From NCBI GenBank assembly GCA_949130485.1, contig OX422183.1, positions 8,522,636 to 8,586,635 on the forward strand: DNA of 64,000 nucleotides, in the 5' to 3' direction. The position numbers and the translations under genes were made by a program. The stretch comes from Agelas oroides (Eukaryota > Porifera > Demospongiae > Agelasida > Agelasidae). Of the stretch, positions 1-13,583 are shown in pieces; positions within the stretch are counted from its first letter, which is position 1; every line of letters begins with the position of its first letter. A model generated the notes under the pieces. That model saw only the letters and a list, made by a program, of their open reading frames with translations. It was not told where the DNA came from and searched no databases.

Positions 1-1864
1 ATAGGTGGTAATTGAAGCCATGTAGAGGCAAGATGATACAAAGGCAGCCAACTTGCTGGGCAGAAGATGGCCATGCTACTGTTGTATGCATCTATATCTA
101 AATTGTATAGAAAATAAGAACACCACACATATGCTATACTGAAAGACATCAGTTGGTGTTGTAAAGAAGCACCATTGCCATCAAAAGCTCTGTGGAGGCA
201 TGGCATGTGCTGTAGTGAGCAAGCCTGTAGCGAAGTGCGCACTTCACTTAAGTATCAAAGTGACTCAGTGGCGTAGCCAGATTACAGTCGATGCTAGGGC
301 ACAGCGTGGGCACAGTACGTTTGTGGGAATTTCAGCGCAAAACGAAGGAACAAAGTTGGGGGGTGAGGGGGGGGGATGCTCCCCCAGAAAATTTTGGAAT
401 TTTTGAGCTTACCAGGTCAGTTCTGAGTCTATTTCAGGCCATACCATCGCCTTGAATCAGGAGCATTCCCACTATGCCGGATTTGTGCGCGGTGTAAAGT
501 CGCTTCATTACTCACGGCAAACTCGCGTGCAGTGAGATCAGGGGAGAGTACGAGACTTCGTTATAATAACAGTAAGTCTCGTACGCTCCCCTGATCCCAC
601 TGCACGCGATTTCTGAGGATACAGATAGCTATCTGCGCTGCTAGATTAGCACCCGATCGCGGTCGACAACGGCACTTTCGGCGTCGATAATTTGCAAGCG
701 CGCCTGCAGTTGGTGGGGCACGGCCTCCAGTTACTGGGGCACGTGCCCCAGTGTGCCCCAGCTTGGCTACGCCACTGAAGTGACTTGTAGCTCAGTGTGG
801 CTGTGCTGTATCGGTAATCTGCTACCAGAAAGTTGTAGCTAATAGACCTAGCTTGTTAACAGTGTACCTACCTTAGTTATTATACAAGGCTCCAGAGCTG
901 CAAGTCAGGATGAAGTTTAGTGTGGTCACTGAAGTGTCAACGTTTTTGATCATAACTCAGGTTAGCAGTGGTTTAAAAAAAATATCGCATACTCTCATTT
1001 TTGTTGACAAATGTATGGTTCTGTGGATTAGCTCTCGACCTTAGTGCTTGCACAGTAGATACTTCAATGATAACTTTTTCAAGCTGTGGTGTCAAACTTC
1101 CGTAAGTCCTCTCAGGCTTGGAAAGAAAGGCTAAAACATTGAACAGACACATGCACTTTTGTGGCTTTTCATTCATTCATTACTATTTCTTTCCACTTGG
1201 GGTGTAATTTGCAAAGAAGGAGTTTAGTAGAGTGCTGTAGTGTCAGTAGCTGTAGCTAGAAGCAGCAGAAAGGCCACAGTGGCCAAGACTGTGTTTGTTG
1301 AGTAGCCCTAGGTCTCGAGGCCAGGTGCTTCAAGTGCTGGGCTGGGCTTTAACTAGAATACGCAATATATCGTTGGTACTACGCTGTATTATCTATCGCC
1401 AAAGGAGGTGCAGAGTGGTTGTGTGTGGAACACAGCCGTGAGTTGTTTAGTGACACAAGGGGGAAAGGTGGGGCTAGTAATGCTTGCTTCCACTCATGAA
1501 TGAGCCCCTCCTGTAGACAAGCTGAAAATATGCATTCATTGCAGTCAAAGTTGTCCATTCCAAAAGTAGTGACAAACATGAGTCCAGCCTAACTTTAAGA
1601 GTAGCTCTGAACAAAAGCTGGCATCCAGTTGTATTGATTTGAGATACATTGGTGGTTAGGATGCTACCTACAGTGAGCATGTAGATGCATCCATCGAGTG
1701 GCAATTTTGGGTTCATGAATATATTAATGAGCCACTAAAGCCCTTTTTAAAATTAGGCAAAGTAAGATTGCCCTAAAGCAAACCCTAACCCAGAAACTAG
1801 GAGTAACCCTGGTCCTGACTGTAACCCAGGTTTAAGTTTTCATTAACCTCTGCCGAGTGACACC
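1..1864. mobile_element. Right part of a TTAA-flanked repeat element (copy 1)
   Basis: Near-identical to 17637-19514, starting off the window on the left. It ends with GACACC followed by TTAA at 1865-1868. The segment 1200-1864 also matches, inverted, 15378-16970 and, directly, 48390-49123. No transposase is visible. Similarity to the second copy continues past the TTAA to about 1947, so the surrounding sequence was duplicated with it. Short open frames here are not conserved as proteins. Confidence 0.7.
266..777. mobile_element. hAT-type MITE (copy 1) with 8-bp target duplication
   Basis: Termini CAGTGGCGTAGCC and GGCTACGCCACTG, flanked by AAGTGACT at 258-265 and 778-785. An 8-bp duplication and CAGTG-type ends are typical of hAT elements. 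Inside (about 523-612) lies a long hairpin whose arms carry GCGTGCAGTG...CTCGTAC, perhaps a nested foldback. No coding capacity. Confidence 0.8.
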
Positions 1865-1947
1865 TTAAAAACCAAAAGAGATTTAGGGATACATGTAGTA
1901 CACCAAAAAGTACACAAACAAGGGAGGGGAGTGAAGGGAAATATATA

Positions 1948-4900
1948 ATATGATACATGTGCACATTGTCATACGATGTCACTCGTAGGCAAACATTAGT
2001 AAGAAACTCTGTCACATGCCGTCCATGTAGCTAGATACCTTCCCCCATTTCTCCTCTTCTTATTTGCCTTCTCCCATCCCCCACTTCTCTTTCCGTCCCA
2101 TGTCCCACCCTCTCTAACATTTTTATGATGTCACTGTCACAAGTGATTACAATACATCCCACCCGTATTAGCAAGCAAGCCAGATATACAATAGAACAGT
2201 GAGCATGATAACACAACTAGTGTGTGATAAACAATGGCATGTGCAGAATTTAACACAAAATCTTTGGTTGGTATTGTCATATTGTAGACTTTCATCAGTA
2301 TAATTTCTCTGATGAGGTTACATAATAATGTTGTTTCACTTGTTTATCTTCTTTTCCCACATGAACTGCTTCATTCCCTCCTACTCAGCGGGTAAGTTGA
2401 CTATTCAAATGATGCATGTGCACATTGTCCTACGATGTCACTCTAGGCAAACACACAACGATTAGTTAGAATCTCTGTCACTTGACGTCCATGTAGATAT
2501 TTGCCTTCTCCCATGTCCCTCTTCTCTTTCCCTCCCAAGTCCCACCCTCTTCCATGTCCAATCTAACATTTTATGATCTCACTATCACAAGATATTACAA
2601 TATCACCCACCCGTATTAGCAAACAAGCCAGATATACAATAGAACAGTGAGCATGATAACACAACTAGTGTATTATAAACAATGGTATGTGCAGAATTTA
2701 ACACAAAAATCTTTGGTTGGTATTGTCATATTGTAGACTTTCATCAGTATAATTTCTGTGATGAGGTTACATTGTCATAGAATGTCACTCCTAGACAAAC
2801 ACGCAACAATTAGTACGAGCCTCTGTCACATGCTGTCCATGTAGGTAGATACCTTTCCCCATTTTTCCTCTTCTTATTCGCCTTCTCCCATTCCCCACTC
2901 CCATCCCATCCCTCACTGTCACTACAATACCACCCATATTAGCAAACAAGCCAGATATGCATAAACAGTGAGCATGATAACACAACTCGTGTTTGGAAAG
3001 GCAATGGCATGTGCAGAATTTAACACAAAAATCTTTGGTTGGTTTTGTCATATTGTAGACTTTCATCAGTATAATTTCTGTGATGAGGTTACATAATAAT
3101 GTTGTTCACTTGTTTATCTTCATTTCCCACATGAACTGGTTCATTCCATCCTACTCAGTGGGTAAGTTGACTATTCGAATGATACATGTGCATATTGTTA
3201 TACAATGTTATTCATAGTCAAACACGCAACAATTAGTACGAAATTCTCACATACCGTCCATGTACGTAGGTAGATACGTTTCCCCATTTTTCCTCTTCTT
3301 ATTCACTTTCTCCCATCCCCCAATTCTCTTTCCCTCACATATCCAACCCTCTCTAACATTTAATGACCTCACTGTCACAAGAGATTAGAATTACCACCCA
3401 CCCGTATTAGCAAACAAGCCACATATACAATAGAACAGTGAGCATGATAACACAACTCGTGTTTGGAAAAGCAATGGCATGTGCAGAATTTAGCACGAAA
3501 ATCTTTGTTTGCTATCGTCATATTGTAGACTTTCATCAGTATAATTTCTGTGATGAGGTTACATAATAATGTTGTTTCACTTGTTTATCTTCTTTTCCCA
3601 CATGAACTGGTTCATTCCATCCTACTCAGTTGGTAAGTTGACTATTCGAATGATACATGTGCACATTGTTATACAATGTTACTCGTAGTCAAACACGCAA
3701 CAATTAGTAAGAAACTATGTCCCATACCGTCCATGTAGATAGATACTTTTCCCCATTTTTCCTCTTCTTATTCGCCTTCTCCCATCCCCTACTTCTCTTT
3801 CCCTCCCATATCCAACCCTCTCTAACATTTTATGATCTCACTGTCGCAAGAGATTAGAATTACCACCCACCCGTATTAGCAAACAAGCCAGATATACAAT
3901 AGAACAGTGAGCATGATAACACAACTCGTGTTTGGAAAAGCAATGGCATGTGCAGAATTTAGCACGAAAATCTTTGGTTGGTATCGTCGTATTGTAGACT
4001 TTCATCAGTATAATTTCTGTGATGAGGTTACATAATAATATTGCTTCACTTGTTTATCTTCATTTCCCACATGAACTGGTTCATTCCCTCCTACTCAGAT
4101 CGTAAGTTGACTATTCGAATGATACATGTGCATATTGTCATTCGATGTCACTCGTAGGCAAACACGTAATAATTAGTAAGAAACTCTGTCACATTCCGTC
4201 CATGTAGGTAGATACTTTTCCCCATTTTTCCTCTTCTTATTCGGATTCTCCCATCCCCCACTTCTCTTTGTGTCCCATGTCCAGCCATTTCTAACATTTA
4301 TGACCTCACTCTCACAAGAGATTACAATTACCACCCACCCGTATTAGCAAACAAGCCACATATACAATAGAACAGTGAGCATGATAACACAACTCGTGTG
4401 TGGAAAAGCAATGGCATGTGCAGAATTTAGCACGAAAATCTTTGGTTGGTATTGTCGTATTGTAGACTTTCGTTAGTATAATTTCTGTGATGAGGTTACA
4501 TAATAATGTTGTTTCACTTGTTTATCTTCTTTTCCCCCATGAACTGGTTCATTCCCTCCTACTCAGGCGGTAAGTTGACTATTCGAATGATACATAAGCA
4601 CATTGTTATACAATGTTACTCATAGTCAAACATGCAACAATTAGTAAGAAACTCTGTCACATACCGTCCATGTAGATAGATACTTTTCCCCATTTTTCCT
4701 CTTCTTATTCGCCTTCTCCCATCCCCCACTTCTCTTTCACTCACATGTCCCACCTTCTTCCATGTCCTGTCTGTCATTTATGACCTCACTGTCACAAGAG
4801 ATTACAATACCACCCACCTGTACTAGCACACAAGCCAGATATACAATAGAACAGTGAGCATGATAACACAACTCGTGTTTGGAAAAGCAATGGCATGTGC

Positions 4901-6750
4901 AGAATTTAGCACGAAAATCTTTGGTTGGTATTGTCATATTGTAGACTTTCATCAGTATAATTTCTGTGATGTGGTTATATAATAATGTTGTTTCACTTGT
5001 TTATCTTCTTTTCCCACATGAACTGCTCCATTCCCTCCTACTCAGGAGGTAAGTTGACTATTCATATGATATGTACATGTGCACGTTGTTATATGATGTT
5101 ACTCATAGGCAAACACGTAATAATTAGTACAAAACTCTGTCACATGGTGTCCATGTAGGTAGGTACTTTTCCCCATTTTTCCTCTTCTTATTCGCCTTCT
5201 CCCATCCCCCAATTCTCTTTCTCTCCCATATCCAACCCTCTCTAACATTTAATGATCTCACTGTCGCAAGAGATTAGAATTACCACCCACCCGTATTAGC
5301 AAACAAGCCACATATACAATAGAACAGTGAGCATGATAACACAACTCGTGTGTAGAAAGGCAATGACATGTGCAGAATTTAGCACGAAAATCTTTGGTTC
5401 GTTTTGTCATATTGTAGACTTTCATCAGTATAATTTTTGTTACATAATAATATTGATTCACTTGTTTATCTTCTTTTCCCACATGAACTGGTTCATTCCA
5501 TCCTACTCAGTCGGTAAGTTGACTATTCAAATGATACATGTGCACATTGTTATACAATGTTACTCATAGTCAAACACGCAACAATTAGTAAGAAACTATG
5601 TCCCATACCGTCCATGTAGATAGATACTTTTCCCCATTTTTCCTCTTCTTATTCGCCTTCTCCCATCCCCTACTTCTCTTTCCCTCCCATATCCAACCCT
5701 CTCTAACATTTTATGATCTCACTGTCGCAAGAGATTAGAATTACCACCCACCCGTATTAGCAAACAAGCCAGATATACAATAGAACAGTGAGCATGATAA
5801 CACAACTCGTGTTTGGAAAAGCAATGGCATGTGCAGAATTTAGCACGAAAATCTTTGGTTGGTATCGTCGTATTGTAGACTTTCATCAGTATAATTTCTG
5901 TGATGAGGTTACATAATAATGTTGTTTCACTTGTTTATCTTCTTTTCCCACATAAACTGGTTCATTCCCTCCTACTCAGCGGGTAAGTTGACTATTCATA
6001 TGATACATGTGCACATTGTTATTCGATGTCACTCGTAGACAAACACGTAATAATTAGTAAGAAACTCTGTCACATTCCGTCCATGTAGGTAGATACTTTT
6101 CCCCATTTTTCCTCTTCTTATTCGGATTCTCCCATCCCCCACTTCTCTTTGTGTCCCATGTCCAGCCATTTCTAACATTTATGACCTCACTCTCACAAGA
6201 GATTACAATTACCACCCACCCGTATTAGCAAACAAGCCAGATACGCAATAGAACTGTGATCATGATAACACAACTAGCGTGTGGAAAAGCAATGGCATGT
6301 GCAGAATTTAGCACAAAAATCTTTGGTTGGTATCGTCGTATTGTAGACTTTCATCAGTATAATTTCTGTGATGAGGTTACATAATAATGTTGTTTCACTT
6401 GTTTATCTTCTTTTCCCACATAAACTGGTTCATTCCCTCCTACTCAGATCGTAAGTTGACTATTCATATGATACATGTGCATATTGTCATTCGATGTCAC
6501 TCATAGGCAACCAAGCAGTATTTAGTAAGAAACTCTGTCACATGCAGTCCAAGTAGGTTGAAACTTTTCCCATTTCTCCTCCTCTTCTTATTCCTATTCT
6601 CCCACACCCCCACTTCTCTTTTCCTCCCATGTCCCACCCTCTTCCGTGTCCTGTCATCGCCTCACTGTCTCAAGAGGTTACAATACCACCCATATCGGCA
6701 GACAATAAAATAGACCAGTGCGCATGATAACACACAACTAGTGTGTGATG
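1948..6750 (+). repeat. Microexon-like tandem array, ~470-bp subfamily (9 triplets)
   Basis: Units of 465-479 bp, each with a pyrimidine-rich stretch ending CTACTCAG, three bases, then GTAAGTTGAC. Triplets by first base: 2389 CGG, 3159 TGG, 3630 TTG, 4099 ATC, 4567 GCG, 5046 GAG, 5511 TCG, 5980 CGG, 6448 ATC. Read as codons: R W L I A E S R I. Unit bodies differ by many substitutions and small indels, but the splice-site block is nearly unchanged. One unit around 2700-2790 has lost the splice block, so 2389 to 3159 is a double step. The array opens abruptly at 1948 inside a unit, next to a TE copy, so it may continue to the left of the window. Confidence 0.9.
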
Positions 6751-9700
6751 TTACATAATAATGTTGTTTCACTTGTTTGTCTTCTCTTCCCACATGAACT
6801 GCTCCATTCACTCCTACTCAGCGTGTAAGTTGACGATTAGAATGATACATGTGCACGTTGTCATACGTTACCACTCATAGGCAACCGTGCAGTATTTAGT
6901 AAGAAGCTCTGTCACATACGGTCCAAGTAGGTTGAATCTTTTCCCATTTCTCCTTCTCTTCTTATTCCTCTTCTCCCACCCACCACTTCTCTTTCACTCC
7001 CATGTCCCACCCTCTTCCATGTCCTGTCATAACCTCACTGTCTCAAGCGGTTACAATACCACCCATATCGGCAGACAAGCCAGATATAAAATAGACCAGT
7101 GCGCATGATAACACACAACTAGTGTGTGATAATTTCTGTGATGAGGTTACATGATAATGTTGTTTCACTTGTTTGTCTTCTCTTCCCACATGAACTGCTC
7201 CATTCACTCCTACTCAGCATGTAAGTTGACGATTAGAATGATACATGTGCACGTTGTCATACGTTACCACTCATAGGCAACCATGCAGTATTTAGTAAGA
7301 AGCTCTGTCACATACGGTCCAAGTAGGTTGAATCTTTTCCCATTTCTCCTTCTCTTCTTATTCCTCTTCTCCCACCCACCACTTCTCTTTCACTCCCATG
7401 TCCCACCCTCTTCCATGTCCTGTCTAACATTTTATAGCCTCACTGTCTCAAGAGGTTACAATACCACCCATATCGGCAGACAAGCCAGATATAAAATACA
7501 CCAGTGTGCATGATAACACACAACTAGTGTGTGATAATTTCTGTGATGAGGTTACGTAATAATGTTGTTTCACTTGTTTGTCTTCTCTTCCCACATGAAC
7601 TGCTCCATTCCCTCCTAATCAGGTGGTAAGTTGACTAGAATGATTTATGTGCACATTGTCATATGTTACCACTCATAGGCAACCAAGCAGTATTTAGTAA
7701 GAAACTCTGTCACATGCCGTCCAAGTAGGTTGAAACTTTTCCCATTTCTCCTCCTCTTCTTATTCCTCTTCTCCCACCCCCCCACTTCTCTTTTCCTCCC
7801 ATGTCCCACCCTCTTCCGTGTCCTGTCATAGCCTCACTGTCTCAAGAGGTTATAATACCACCCATATCGGCAGACAAGCCAGATATAAAATATACCAGTG
7901 CGCATGATAACACACAACTAGTGTGTGATAATTTCTGTGATGAGGTTACGTAATAAAGTTGTTTCACTTGTTTGTCTTCTCTTCCCACATGAACTGTTCC
8001 ATTCACTCCTACTCAGGATGTAAGTTGACGATTAGAATGATTTATGTGCACATTGTCACATGTTACCACTCATAGGCAACCAAGCAGTATTTAGTAAGAA
8101 GCCTTGTCACATGCCGTCCAAGTAGGTTGAAACTTTTCCCATTTCTCCTCCTCTTCTTAATCTTCCTCCCCCGCCCAATTCTCTTTCCCTCCCATGTTTC
8201 ACCCTCTTCCGTGTCCTGTCTAACATTTTATAGCCTCACTGTCTCAAGTGGTTACAATACCACCCATATCGGCAGACAAGCCAGATATAAAATAGACCAG
8301 TGCACATGATAACATACAACTAGTGTGTGATAATTTCTGTGATGAGGTAATGTTGTTTCACTTGTTTGTCTTCTCTTCCCACATGAACTGCTCCATTCAC
8401 TCCTACTCAGCCGGTAAGTTGACTATTAGAATGATACATGCACACATTGTCATACGTTTCCACTCATAAGCAACCATCTAGTATTTAGTAAGAAGCTCTG
8501 TCACATGCCGTCCAAGTAGGTTGAAACTTTTCCCATTTCTCCTCCTCTTCTTATTCCTCTTCTCCCACCCCCCCACTTCTCTTTCCCTCCCATGTCCCAC
8601 CCTCTTCCGTGTCCTGTCATAGCCTCACTGTCTCAAGTGGTTACAATACCATCCATATCGGCAGACAATAAAATAGACCAGTGCGCATGATAACACACAA
8701 CTAGTGTGTGATTATTTCTGTGATGAGGTTACATAATAATGTTGTTTCACTTGTTTGTCTTCTCTTCCCACATGAACTGCTCCATTCACTCCTACTCAGG
8801 CGGTAAGTTGACGATTAGAATGATACATGCGCACATTGTCATACGTTTCCACTCATAAGCAACCATCTAGTATTTAGTAAGAAGCTCTGTCACATGCCGT
8901 CCAAGTAGGTTGAAACTTTTCCCATTTCTCCTCCTCTTCTTATTCCTCTTCTCCCACCCCCCCACTTCTCTTTCCCTCCCATGTCCCACCCTCTTCCGTG
9001 TCCTGTACGTCATAGCCTCACTGTCTCAAGAGGTTACAATACCACCCATATCGGCAGACAAGCCAGATATAAAATATACCAGTGCGCATGATAACACACA
9101 ACTAGTGTGTGATAATTTCTGTGATGAGGTTACATAATAAAGTTGTTTCACATGTTTGTCTTCTCTTCCCACATGAACTGTTCCATTCACTCCTACTCAG
9201 ACGGTAAGTTGACGATTAGAATGATATATGTGCACATTGTCATATGTTACCACTCATAGGCAACCAAGCAGTATTTAGTAAGAAGCCCTGTCACATGCCG
9301 TCCAAGTAGGTTGAAACTTTTCCCATTTCTCCTCCTCTTCTTAATCCTCCTCCCCCGCCCAATTCTCTTTCCCTCCCATGTTTCACCCTCTTCCGTGTCC
9401 TGTCTAACATTTTATAGCCTCACTGTCTCAAGTGGTTACAATACCACCCATATCGGCAGACAAGCCAGATATAAATTAGACCAGTGCGCTTGATAACACT
9501 CAATTAGTCTGTGATAATTTCTGTGATGAGGTAATGTTGTTTCACTTGTTTGTCTTCTCTTCCCACATGAACTGTTCCATTCACTCCTACTCAGCGTGTA
9601 AGTTGACTATTAGAATGATACATGTGCACATTGTCATACGTTACCACTCATAGGCAACCATGTAGTATTTAGTAAGAAGCTCTGTCACATGCTGTCCACG

Positions 9701-11645
9701 TAGATTGAAACTTTTCCCATTTCTCCTCCTCTTCTTATTCCTCTTCTCCCACCCCCCACTTCTCTTTCCCTCCCATGTCCCACCCTCATCCGTGTCCTGT
9801 CATAGCCTCACTGTCTCAAGTGGTTACAATACCACCCATATCGGCAGACAAGCCAGATATAAAATAGACCAGTGCACATGATAACATACAACTAGTGTGT
9901 GATAATTTCTGTGATGAGGTAATGTTGTTTCACTTGTTTGTCTTCTCTTCCCACATGAACTGCTCCATTCACTCCTACTCAGCCGGTAAGTTGACTATTA
10001 GAATGATACATGCACACATTGTCATACGTTTCCACTCATAAGCAACCATCTAGTATTTAGTAAGAAGCTCTGTCACATGCCGTCCAAGTAGGTTGAAACT
10101 TTTCCCATTTCTCCTCCTCTTCTTATTCCTCTTCTCCCACCCCCCCACTTCTCTTTCCCTCCCATGTCCCACCCTCTTCCGTGTCCTGTCATAGCCTCAC
10201 TGTCTCAAGTGGTTACAATACCATCCATATCGGCAGACAATAAAATAGACCAGTGCGCATGATAACACACAACTAGTGTGTGATTATTTCTGTGATGAGG
10301 TTACATAATAATGTTGTTTCACTTGTTTGTCTTCTCTTCCCACATGAACTGCTCCATTCACTCCTACTCAGGCGGTAAGTTGACGATTAGAATGATACAT
10401 GCGCACATTGTCATACGTTTCCACTCATAAGCAACCATCTAGTATTTAGTAAGAAGCTCTGTCACATGCCGTCCAAGTAGGTTGAAACTTTTCCCATTTC
10501 TCCTCCTCTTCTTATTCCTCTTCTCCCACCCCCCCACTTCTCTTTCCCTCCCATGTCCCACCCTCTTCCGTGTCCTGTCATAGCCTCACTGTCTCAAGAG
10601 GTTACAATACCACCCATATCGGCAGACAAGCCAGATATAAAATATACCAGTGCGCATGATAACACACAACTAGTGTGTGATAATTTCTGTGATGAGGTTA
10701 CATAATAAAGTTGTTTCACATGTTTGTCTTCTCTTCCCACATGAACTGTTCCATTCACTCCTACTCAGACGGTAAGTTGACGATTAGAATGATATATGTG
10801 CACATTGTCATATGTTACCACTCATAGGCAACCAAGCAGTATTTAGTAAGAAGCCCTGTCACATGCCGTCCAAGTAGGTTGAAACTTTTCCCATTTCTCC
10901 TCCTCTTCTTAATCCTCCTCCCCCGCCCAATTCTCTTTCCCTCCCATGTTTCACCCTCTTCCGTGTCCTGTCTAACATTTTATAGCCTCACTGTCTCAAG
11001 TGGTTACAATACCACCCATATCGGCAGACAAGCCAGATATAAATTAGACCAGTGCGCTTGATAACACTCAATTAGTCTGTGATAATTTCTGTGATGAGGT
11101 AATGTTGTTTCACTTGTTTGTCTTCTCTTCCCACATGAACTGTTCCATTCACTCCTACTCAGCGTGTAAGTTGACTATTAGAATGATACATGTGCACATT
11201 GTCATACGTTACCACTCATAGGCAACCATGTAGTATTTAGTAAGAAGCTCTGTCACATGCTGTCCACGTAGATTGAAACTTTTCCCATTTCTCCTCCTCT
11301 TCTTATTCCTCTTCTCCCACCCCCCACTTCTCTTTCCCTCCCATGTCCCACCCTCATCCGTGTCCTGTCATAGCCTCACTGTCTCAAGAGGTTACAATAC
11401 CACCCATATCGGCAAACAAGCCAGATATAAAATAGACCAGTGCGCATGATAACACACAACTAGTGTGTGATAATTTCGTTGATGAGGTTACATAATAAAG
11501 TTGTTTCACATGTTTGTCTTCTCTTCCCACATGAACTGTTCCATTCACTCCTACTCAGGATGTAAGTTGACTATTAGAATGATATATGTGCACATTGTCA
11601 TATGTTACCACTCATAGGCAACCAAGCAGTATTTAGTAAGAAGCT
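6751..11645 (+). repeat. Microexon-like tandem array, ~395-bp subfamily (13 triplets)
   Basis: Units of 374-405 bp, shorter than the preceding subfamily through internal deletions and marked by the CACTCCTACTCAG form of the tract. Triplets: 6822 CGT, 7218 CAT, 7623 GTG, 8017 GAT, 8411 CCG, 8800 GCG, 9201 ACG, 9595 CGT, 9983 CCG, 10372 GCG, 10769 ACG, 11163 CGT, 11559 GAT. Read as codons: R H V D P A T R P A T R D. The four units from 8411 are repeated as a block at 9983 (offset about 1572 bp). Only one acceptor is altered (CTAATCAG before 7623); all donors are GTAAGT. Open frames of about 60-76 codons here (for example starting MKLFPFLLLF) are repeat shadows. Confidence 0.9.
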
Positions 11646-11900
11646 TACACAGACCCCTTCCCTCTCTTGCGGAACGGGGTGTGGCCACGCTAAACTATCT
11701 TTTTGTATGCCCCCCGCCCCCCCCCCCCCCCCCCCCCTCCTTCAATCTCTGGATATGCCCCTGTTGTTGCTTGTGTGAAATATGTGATAGTTTGGAAGGT
11801 ATTAATGTGGCATTTTTGTGGGAGAGTTAGCTACATTGTACACACCACTGAGAATAGAAATGGTAGTGTTAGGCTCAGTGCATTGCGTGGCATGAATAAA
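11646..11900. other. Non-array sequence at the edge of the transposon nest
   Basis: The array stops at about 11645 within a unit (after TTTAGTAAGAAGCT). What follows has a poly-C run of roughly 30 bases around 11709-11738. No gene is recognised. Confidence 0.6.
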
Positions 11901-12847
11901 CAGTGGCGGATCTAGAAGTTTAGAAAGGGGGGTTCAGTCACCGGCTCGCGCGCCGGAAATTTTTGGGGTTGCCACGCCCACTTTCGGTCACGTGAATGCA
12001 TAACTCCCGGGGGTTGCTGGTGGCCTATGGGGGTTGCTGGTGGCCTATTGGTTAAAGCACTGGACTGCGGATCAAAAGATCCAGGGTTCCAGTCCCATTA
12101 GCAGCAGAGATTTATTTCTCTTCTGGGTGCACTCAGCCCTACCTCAAAAAAAATTTGAGTAGAAGGTTTTCCTTCGCGTCCTTCGGAGGGGACGTTAAGC
12201 CGTCGGTCCCGGGGAACCCCTTAATATTAACCTAAGTGCTATTGGGGATTTCCTCGTTAACTGGGTATCCCAGGAAAAACTATAAAAAATAAAAAAAATA
12301 AAAAATATAGCTGGAAGGCCGAACCGAGGGGTCCGTCACAAAAGAAATCTCGTACACTGTCCGACAGTGTTGTTTTAGTTAACTATAACTTTAACTAAAT
12401 ACATTTTAGTATGGCCTTTTTAAAATTTAGTTAACCAAAACTACAACTAACTAAAATTTTTTGCTAATATCCAAGAACATACAAGAGACCTGTCGGCAGA
12501 AATCCAAACTGAAATCCAGAAATCCAAACTGAAATCCAGAAATCCACTCTGAAATCCGAAATCCAAGTGAAATCCAGTGGATTTCGAAATCTCGTACGCC
12601 GAGGTGCGCCGTGGCGGACCCCTCGGGCCGAACTGAATATCTCGAAGCAACTCTAGGCCTAGTCAAACGTCTGGAGATCAGTAAGGAACTGATACGTGAG
12701 TGTGTAACTGTGCCTGGTTGTTGTTGCTGCATGCCACTGCTGCATAATCATTTGATGGACTCGTGCAGTTATGTACGCAAAATACATTACTAGCCGCCAA
12801 AGGGGGGTGCATTTGCACCCCCCTTACCCCCCCTAAATCTGCCACTG
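11901..12847. mobile_element. TIR DNA element carrying a SINE and a nested foldback
   Basis: Ends CAGTGGCGGATCTAG and (reverse) CAGTGGCAGATTTAG, about 15 bp of inverted repeat. The flanks share ATAAA (11896-11900 and 12848-12852), so the target duplication is at best 5 bp or decayed. Inside are a tRNA-derived SINE (12033-12309), a nested piece bounded by inverted CCGAGGGGTCCG motifs (about 12318-12630) and short 20-bp tandem repeats of AAATCC type at about 12497-12575. No transposase. Confidence 0.6.
12033..12309 (+). mobile_element. tRNA-derived SINE
   Basis: Head resembles a tRNA: A box TGGCCTATTGG at 12041, B box GGTTCCAGTCC at about 12085, and a GGATC-AAAA-GATCC stem between them. The body contains GGGACGTTAAGCCGTCGGTC at about 12189, resembling the conserved central domain of several metazoan SINE groups. 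It ends in an A-rich tail at 12275-12309. A 20-bp stretch around the A box is duplicated in tandem just upstream (12009-12048). A functional tRNA is unlikely because the head is part of this composite. Confidence 0.7.
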
Positions 12848-12852
12848 ATAAA

Positions 12853-13472
12853 ACTGCTACCATGAGCTTTGCTTTGGCAGAATGTGTATAGTACACTTTT
12901 GGTGAATCCCGAGTTGCATTCACATGATATATATTTAGCACATTATGATGACTAGGAGTGGAAACAGGTTGCAGGATACCCTAATATGGGAAGAAATTGC
13001 ATGCTACGTAAAAACTATATGTGAATGCGAAACAGTTCCTTTGGTTAAGTATTCCACTCACTTCAATGCAGTCCAACAAAACCACTAGTGTTTAATATCA
13101 TGAGCCACAAGTGTAGTTCAGTTGAGCATTAGAGGCTTCTTGTAGGAAGCAAGCAATGCCACCCTGGTCATTTACTAACTTGATGATCACTCACATTTGG
13201 TTTTGGTGAAGCTCACAACACCGTTCCACTACATCTACAACCTCAGCTCAGTTGTGTTAACTTGTTAGCTCATGCATCATTAGAAGCTATAGCTTGTAGC
13301 TTCTAATATTATTGAATGATTGCAATCATTTGACAATGACCACCTTGCAGGAATTTGTTTCCCACAGACCTAGTTTGCCAACACAGTGCATTGCAAGTGT
13401 TGCAAAACTCAGGTCTCTGTGATAAATGCATTATATGGGTATTTCCAAATTACAGTACCAATACAAGTTTCA
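12853..13472. other. Unannotated intronic or intergenic stretch
   Basis: No open frame of note, no clear repeat and no RNA gene recognised. Confidence 0.5.
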
Positions 13473-13583
13473 TAGCCTTGTTCCCAGGCCATTCCCGTGT
13501 TCAGTTTTTGATTGCTTGCAGTATGCAAACTGTAAGTGATCAAAAACTGGATGGTGACAATTAAAGGTCTGGGAACCAAGCTA
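13473..13583. mobile_element. TAGCC-type foldback MITE
   Basis: Begins TAGCCTTGTTCCCAGGCC and ends GGTCTGGGAACCAAGCTA, an almost complete palindrome with the arms continuing inward (CAGTTTTTGAT / ATCAAAAACTG). Same family as 13748, 14903, 15067, 53654 and 62474. Confidence 0.7.

Noticed and set aside
1948-6750. CACATGCC downstream and GGCATGTG upstream of the triplets as a docking/selector RNA pair for exclusive splicing
   Set aside because: The pairing is present in some units but is lost in the 395-bp and 455-bp subfamilies without compensating changes.
6887-11061. Repeated open frames of 60-76 codons (MQYLVRSSVT..., MKLFPFLLLF...) in successive units, some with signal-peptide-like starts
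   Set aside because: They lie in the unit body, shift or break between units, and do not persist in the 455-bp or 470-bp subfamilies. They are by-products of a pyrimidine-rich tandem repeat.
12033-12107. Functional tRNA gene
   Set aside because: A and B boxes are present, but the sequence continues into a SINE body and A-rich tail inside a transposon.
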